From: CAYTQK01 sp964439745
GTDB lineage: Bacteria; Desulfobacterota; Desulfobacteria; Desulfobacterales; Desulfosudaceae
DNA: 15,895 nt
Direction: 5' to 3'
NCBI GenBank assembly: GCA_964439745.1
Contig: CAYTQK010000046.1
Span: 1-15,895 of the forward strand
Shown here one piece after another: positions 13,435 through 15,895 of this stretch. How positions within the stretch are numbered: the stretch's first letter is position 1; every line of letters starts with the position of its first letter. The translations under genes were made by a program, and so were the position numbers. A model generated the notes under the pieces. It was given only the letters and a program-made list of their open reading frames with translations, searched no databases and was not told the DNA's origin.

Positions 13435-14832
13435 ATGAAACGAGTCTTGAGCGAGGGCGGTTGCGCGCATAAAGGGGTAATAATAATGCAGCAGGCGGTC
13501 GGGGTATTGGCTGTCATGCTTGTTTGTTTTACGGCTTTTCCTGGCGGGCTGTATGCCGCTGATCTGGCGGATGTGTTTTCGCTGGCCCTGGAGAACGATC
13601 CCCGTTTTGTGGGCACGCGTTACGAAAGGGACGCGGAAAAAGAGTCGCTGCGGCAGGCCTGGGCCGGGGTCCTGCCCATTCTTTCCGCCCAGGGGGTCTA
13701 CAAGGAAACGGATCAGGAAATTATCAGCTCCGATAACGAGGTTTACGGTTCCGGCAGTTCCGATTTTCCCACCACCGAGTATACCCTGTCGCTTACCCAG
13801 CCGCTGTTCAATTTTGCCTCCCTGGTCAAGATCAACAGCGCCCGGGCCCGGCTCAAGGGAGCGGATTTCGAACTGGCCGCGGCCCGGCAGGAGCTGGTCG
13901 TGCGGGCGGCTACGGCCTATTTCGGGGTCCTGGGCGCCCGGGACCGGCTGCAGGTGACCGGTACCGAGGAAGCGGCCGTCAGCCGGCATTATGAACTGGT
14001 CAATGAAAAATTCAGCCGCCGTCTTTCCACCCGGACAGAATACTATGATGCCAAGGCCCGCCTGGCCGAGGTGCGGACCAAGCGCCTGGCCGCGGAAAGC
14101 GATCTGGAAGACGCCCGCCAGGCCCTGGAAGAGATCATCGGGGTTCCTGTGGACTCACTGGCTCCGCTACGGCAGGAATTGCCTCTGATATCTCCTGATC
14201 CGGCCGAGAGCGAAGCCTGGATCCGGGCGGCCATCGAACAGAATCCCGCCCTGGAGGCCATGCGCAGGAAGGTCAAGGCGGCTCGCCAGGAAATCCGGCA
14301 CCAGCGGGCGGGACATTATCCTTCCCTGGATCTGGAAGCCAATTACAACTGGCGCGAAACCGACGGCACCCTCTTCGGCGGCGGCAGTGAGGTGGAAACC
14401 ACGGACCTGGCGGTGGAATTGACGGTTCCGCTCTACCAGGGCGGAGTGGTCAGTTCCCGGACCCGGGAAGCGGCCCATCTCATGCATTCGGCCCGGCAGG
14501 AGGAAGTACGCCAGACCCGGGCCCTGGAGCGGGAAGCCCGGGCTGCTTTTTACGGGGTGGGCAATGCCATTGAGCGGGTCCGCTCTTTGGGCGAGGCAGT
14601 GGAGGCCCAGCGGCTGGCCCTGGAAGGAAAGAAAGAGGGCTACCGGTCCGGGCTGTTTACGATTCTGGCGGTTCTGGACGCGGAACGGGATCTGTCCCTG
14701 GCGCGGCAGAATTACGCCATGGCCCGGTATGAATATATTCTCAACAGTCTGATCTTGAAAAAAACAGCGGGAACGCTGAGTGATGATGATATCGCCGCCG
14801 TTAACGGCTGGCTGCGGAGTTTTTCCGAGTAA
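13435..14832 (+). CDS. TolC-family outer-membrane channel of a type I secretion system
   Basis: 465 residues. The signal peptide has charged residues in MKRVLSEGGCAHKG, a hydrophobic stretch AVGVLAVMLVCFTAF and likely cleavage after LYA, giving a mature start ADLADVFSLALENDP. That mature start is the typical TolC opening, in which the first helix follows a leader with L-x-x-x-x-x-x-A-L-x-N-D-P. Two structural repeats (about 45-240 and 260-450) each show the SLTQPLFNF or LTVPLYQGG strand followed by long alanine- and arginine-rich helices, as in OEP domains. ATG 13435 has GGAAGGG upstream and supplies the positive charges; ATG 13486 (AAAGGGG upstream) is a possible shorter start. The gene for a giant LEPR/DUF4347 protein follows 48 bp on, so this channel probably exports it with an ABC transporter and adaptor lying outside the window. 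Confidence 0.93.
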   Translation: MKRVLSEGGCAHKGVIIMQQAVGVLAVMLVCFTAFPGGLYAADLADVFSLALENDPRFVGTRYERDAEKESLRQAWAGVLPILSAQGVYKETDQEIISSDNEVYGSGSSDFPTTEYTLSLTQPLFNFASLVKINSARARLKGADFELAAARQELVVRAATAYFGVLGARDRLQVTGTEEAAVSRHYELVNEKFSRRLSTRTEYYDAKARLAEVRTKRLAAESDLEDARQALEEIIGVPVDSLAPLRQELPLISPDPAESEAWIRAAIEQNPALEAMRRKVKAARQEIRHQRAGHYPSLDLEANYNWRETDGTLFGGGSEVETTDLAVELTVPLYQGGVVSSRTREAAHLMHSARQEEVRQTRALEREARAAFYGVGNAIERVRSLGEAVEAQRLALEGKKEGYRSGLFTILAVLDAERDLSLARQNYAMARYEYILNSLILKKTAGTLSDDDIAAVNGWLRSFSE

Positions 14833-14880
14833 TCAACGCTTCACAGGGAAGCCGTTGCCGGTTTCCTGAGGATGAGAACG

Positions 14881-15895
14881 ATGTTTCGAATCAAAGGTGG
14901 CGACAAGTCGGGCAGGCGGGAAAAGAGAAAAAAACAACGGACCGACCGGAAGGAACGGCCGTACCGCTTTGAAGCGCTGGAACCGCGCTTACTTCTTTCG
15001 GCCGAGCTGGGTATCCCGCCGCAGGATCTGGAAGACTCGGCCCTGACCCCGGCGCCGGTAGTGGAAAACGTGGATCGCTTCAACGATGTTTCCGCCACTG
15101 CGGCCGGTGACGACCTGCCGGCGGCGGAGGCCACAACACCCGCGGCCGTCGAACCGGAAAAACCGTTGTCAGCCCCGCTTTTTGCCAATGAAGAGGCGGA
15201 CGGCATTCGTGATGCCGGGCAGCGTCAGGTGGTTGTCGTCGATCCCTCGGTAACCGACCAGGATGCCCTGGTCCAGGCCATCATCGGTTCCCGCCAGGAT
15301 GCCAGGATATTTGACCTGGCCGGCGCCGAGGGACAGGCCCATTCTTCCGCCGATTCTCTGCTGGACATTTATCTGCTGGACGGGGCCCGCGACGGGATGG
15401 CGCAGGTTTCCGAAATTCTGGGTGGGTATGAAAACCTGGACGCGGTACACCTGTTTTCGCACGGCGATGCGGGCAGTCTCCGCCTGGGTGACACCCTGAC
15501 CGCGGTCGATGAACTGGACGGCCGCCGGGAAGAGGTGGCCGGCTGGGGGGATTCCCTGGATCCGGAAGGGGACCTGCTCCTGTATGGATGCAGCCTGGCC
15601 GAAGGGGACACCGGCAAGGCCTTTGTGGAGACGCTGGCATCCCTGACCCGGGCCGATGTGGCCGCTTCCATCGACCCGACCGGCGCCGCTGACCAGGGCG
15701 GCGACTGGGACCTGGAATATACCGCCGGTGCCGTGGAAACCCCGGCCCTGTCCGGCTCTCTGGCCGATTACTCCCATCTTCTGGAAACCTTTGTCAGTAC
15801 CGAAGACAATGAAACTTTCACCGGAACCGCCAACAACGATATCTTCAGCTTTGAAGACGGCTGGGGCAGCGATACCATTGAAAACGGCGGCGGCA
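14881..15895 (+). CDS. Giant secreted/surface protein with LEPR-XLL motif, DUF4347 domain and RTX-like start (runs off right edge)
   Basis: 338 residues are visible and the frame is open to the edge. The very basic N-terminus (KSGRREKRKKQR...) leads to RFEALEPRLLLSAE, the LEPR-XLL motif at 33-36 and after, found at the front of very large exported proteins. A linker rich in A, E and P follows (about 50-110). Residues about 117-290 match DUF4347: VVVVDPSV, LDAVHLFSHGDAGSLRLG with H194, GDLLLYGCSLAEG with C237, and TRADVAASIDPTGAADQGGDWDLE. After it, the stretch with ETFTGTANNDIFSFEDGWG is the start of RTX/hemolysin-type calcium-binding repeats. ATG 14881 has GAGG nine bases upstream; ATG 14872 in frame is less well placed. 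There is no classical signal peptide, as expected for type I secretion after the TolC gene. Likely a surface adhesin or large matrix protein. Confidence 0.88.
   Translation, partial: MFRIKGGDKSGRREKRKKQRTDRKERPYRFEALEPRLLLSAELGIPPQDLEDSALTPAPVVENVDRFNDVSATAAGDDLPAAEATTPAAVEPEKPLSAPLFANEEADGIRDAGQRQVVVVDPSVTDQDALVQAIIGSRQDARIFDLAGAEGQAHSSADSLLDIYLLDGARDGMAQVSEILGGYENLDAVHLFSHGDAGSLRLGDTLTAVDELDGRREEVAGWGDSLDPEGDLLLYGCSLAEGDTGKAFVETLASLTRADVAASIDPTGAADQGGDWDLEYTAGAVETPALSGSLADYSHLLETFVSTEDNETFTGTANNDIFSFEDGWGSDTIENGGG

Overview
The window is high-GC bacterial chromosome (15,895 bases). The gene families and their order suggest a Desulfobacterota (deltaproteobacterial) anaerobe: RNase J lies directly before a short FtsK, a stand-alone relative of the acetyl-CoA-pathway methyltransferase AcsE is present, and a TolC-type exporter precedes a giant LEPR/DUF4347 surface protein. 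This placement is inferred from the proteins. There is no rRNA in the window to test it.

Left part, minus strand (1-4768): a housekeeping operon read right to left. It holds a small unknown gene, rnj (RNase J), ftsK (DNA translocase) and a SAM methyltransferase that overlaps the ftsK stop as ATGA and runs off the left edge. A 17-bp perfect dyad (4781-4797) sits between this operon and the divergent pheA, inside overlapping promoter elements.

Middle, plus strand (4796-8671): pheA (fused chorismate mutase/prephenate dehydratase/ACT), then nadK (NAD kinase) with its own good promoter. After nadK come a compact class II histone-deacetylase-like hydrolase and an AcsE-like pterin methyltransferase, overlapping as ATGA.

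8660-9374, minus strand: a four-helix membrane protein of unknown function with a good promoter, and after it a 57-residue membrane ORF that looks like the front half of a longer family.

9536-12846, plus strand: a solitary cas6 (CRISPR RNA endonuclease, with no array or other cas gene in view), then murJ (lipid II flippase), ftsB (divisome) and a small TPR-like gene, closed by a strong terminator at 12908-12940.

12847-13434 has no convincing protein gene. It holds a consensus-like promoter, about 250 nt that fold into several stems including a 12-bp long-range helix, and a very strong terminator. This looks like an unidentified structured RNA or a regulatory leader. It lies upstream of a TolC-family outer-membrane channel (13435-14832) and a giant secreted protein (14881 to the right edge) carrying an N-terminal LEPR-XLL motif, a DUF4347 domain and the start of RTX-like repeats. 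These two genes probably form a type I secretion unit.

No tRNA, rRNA, CRISPR array or insertion sequence was seen.
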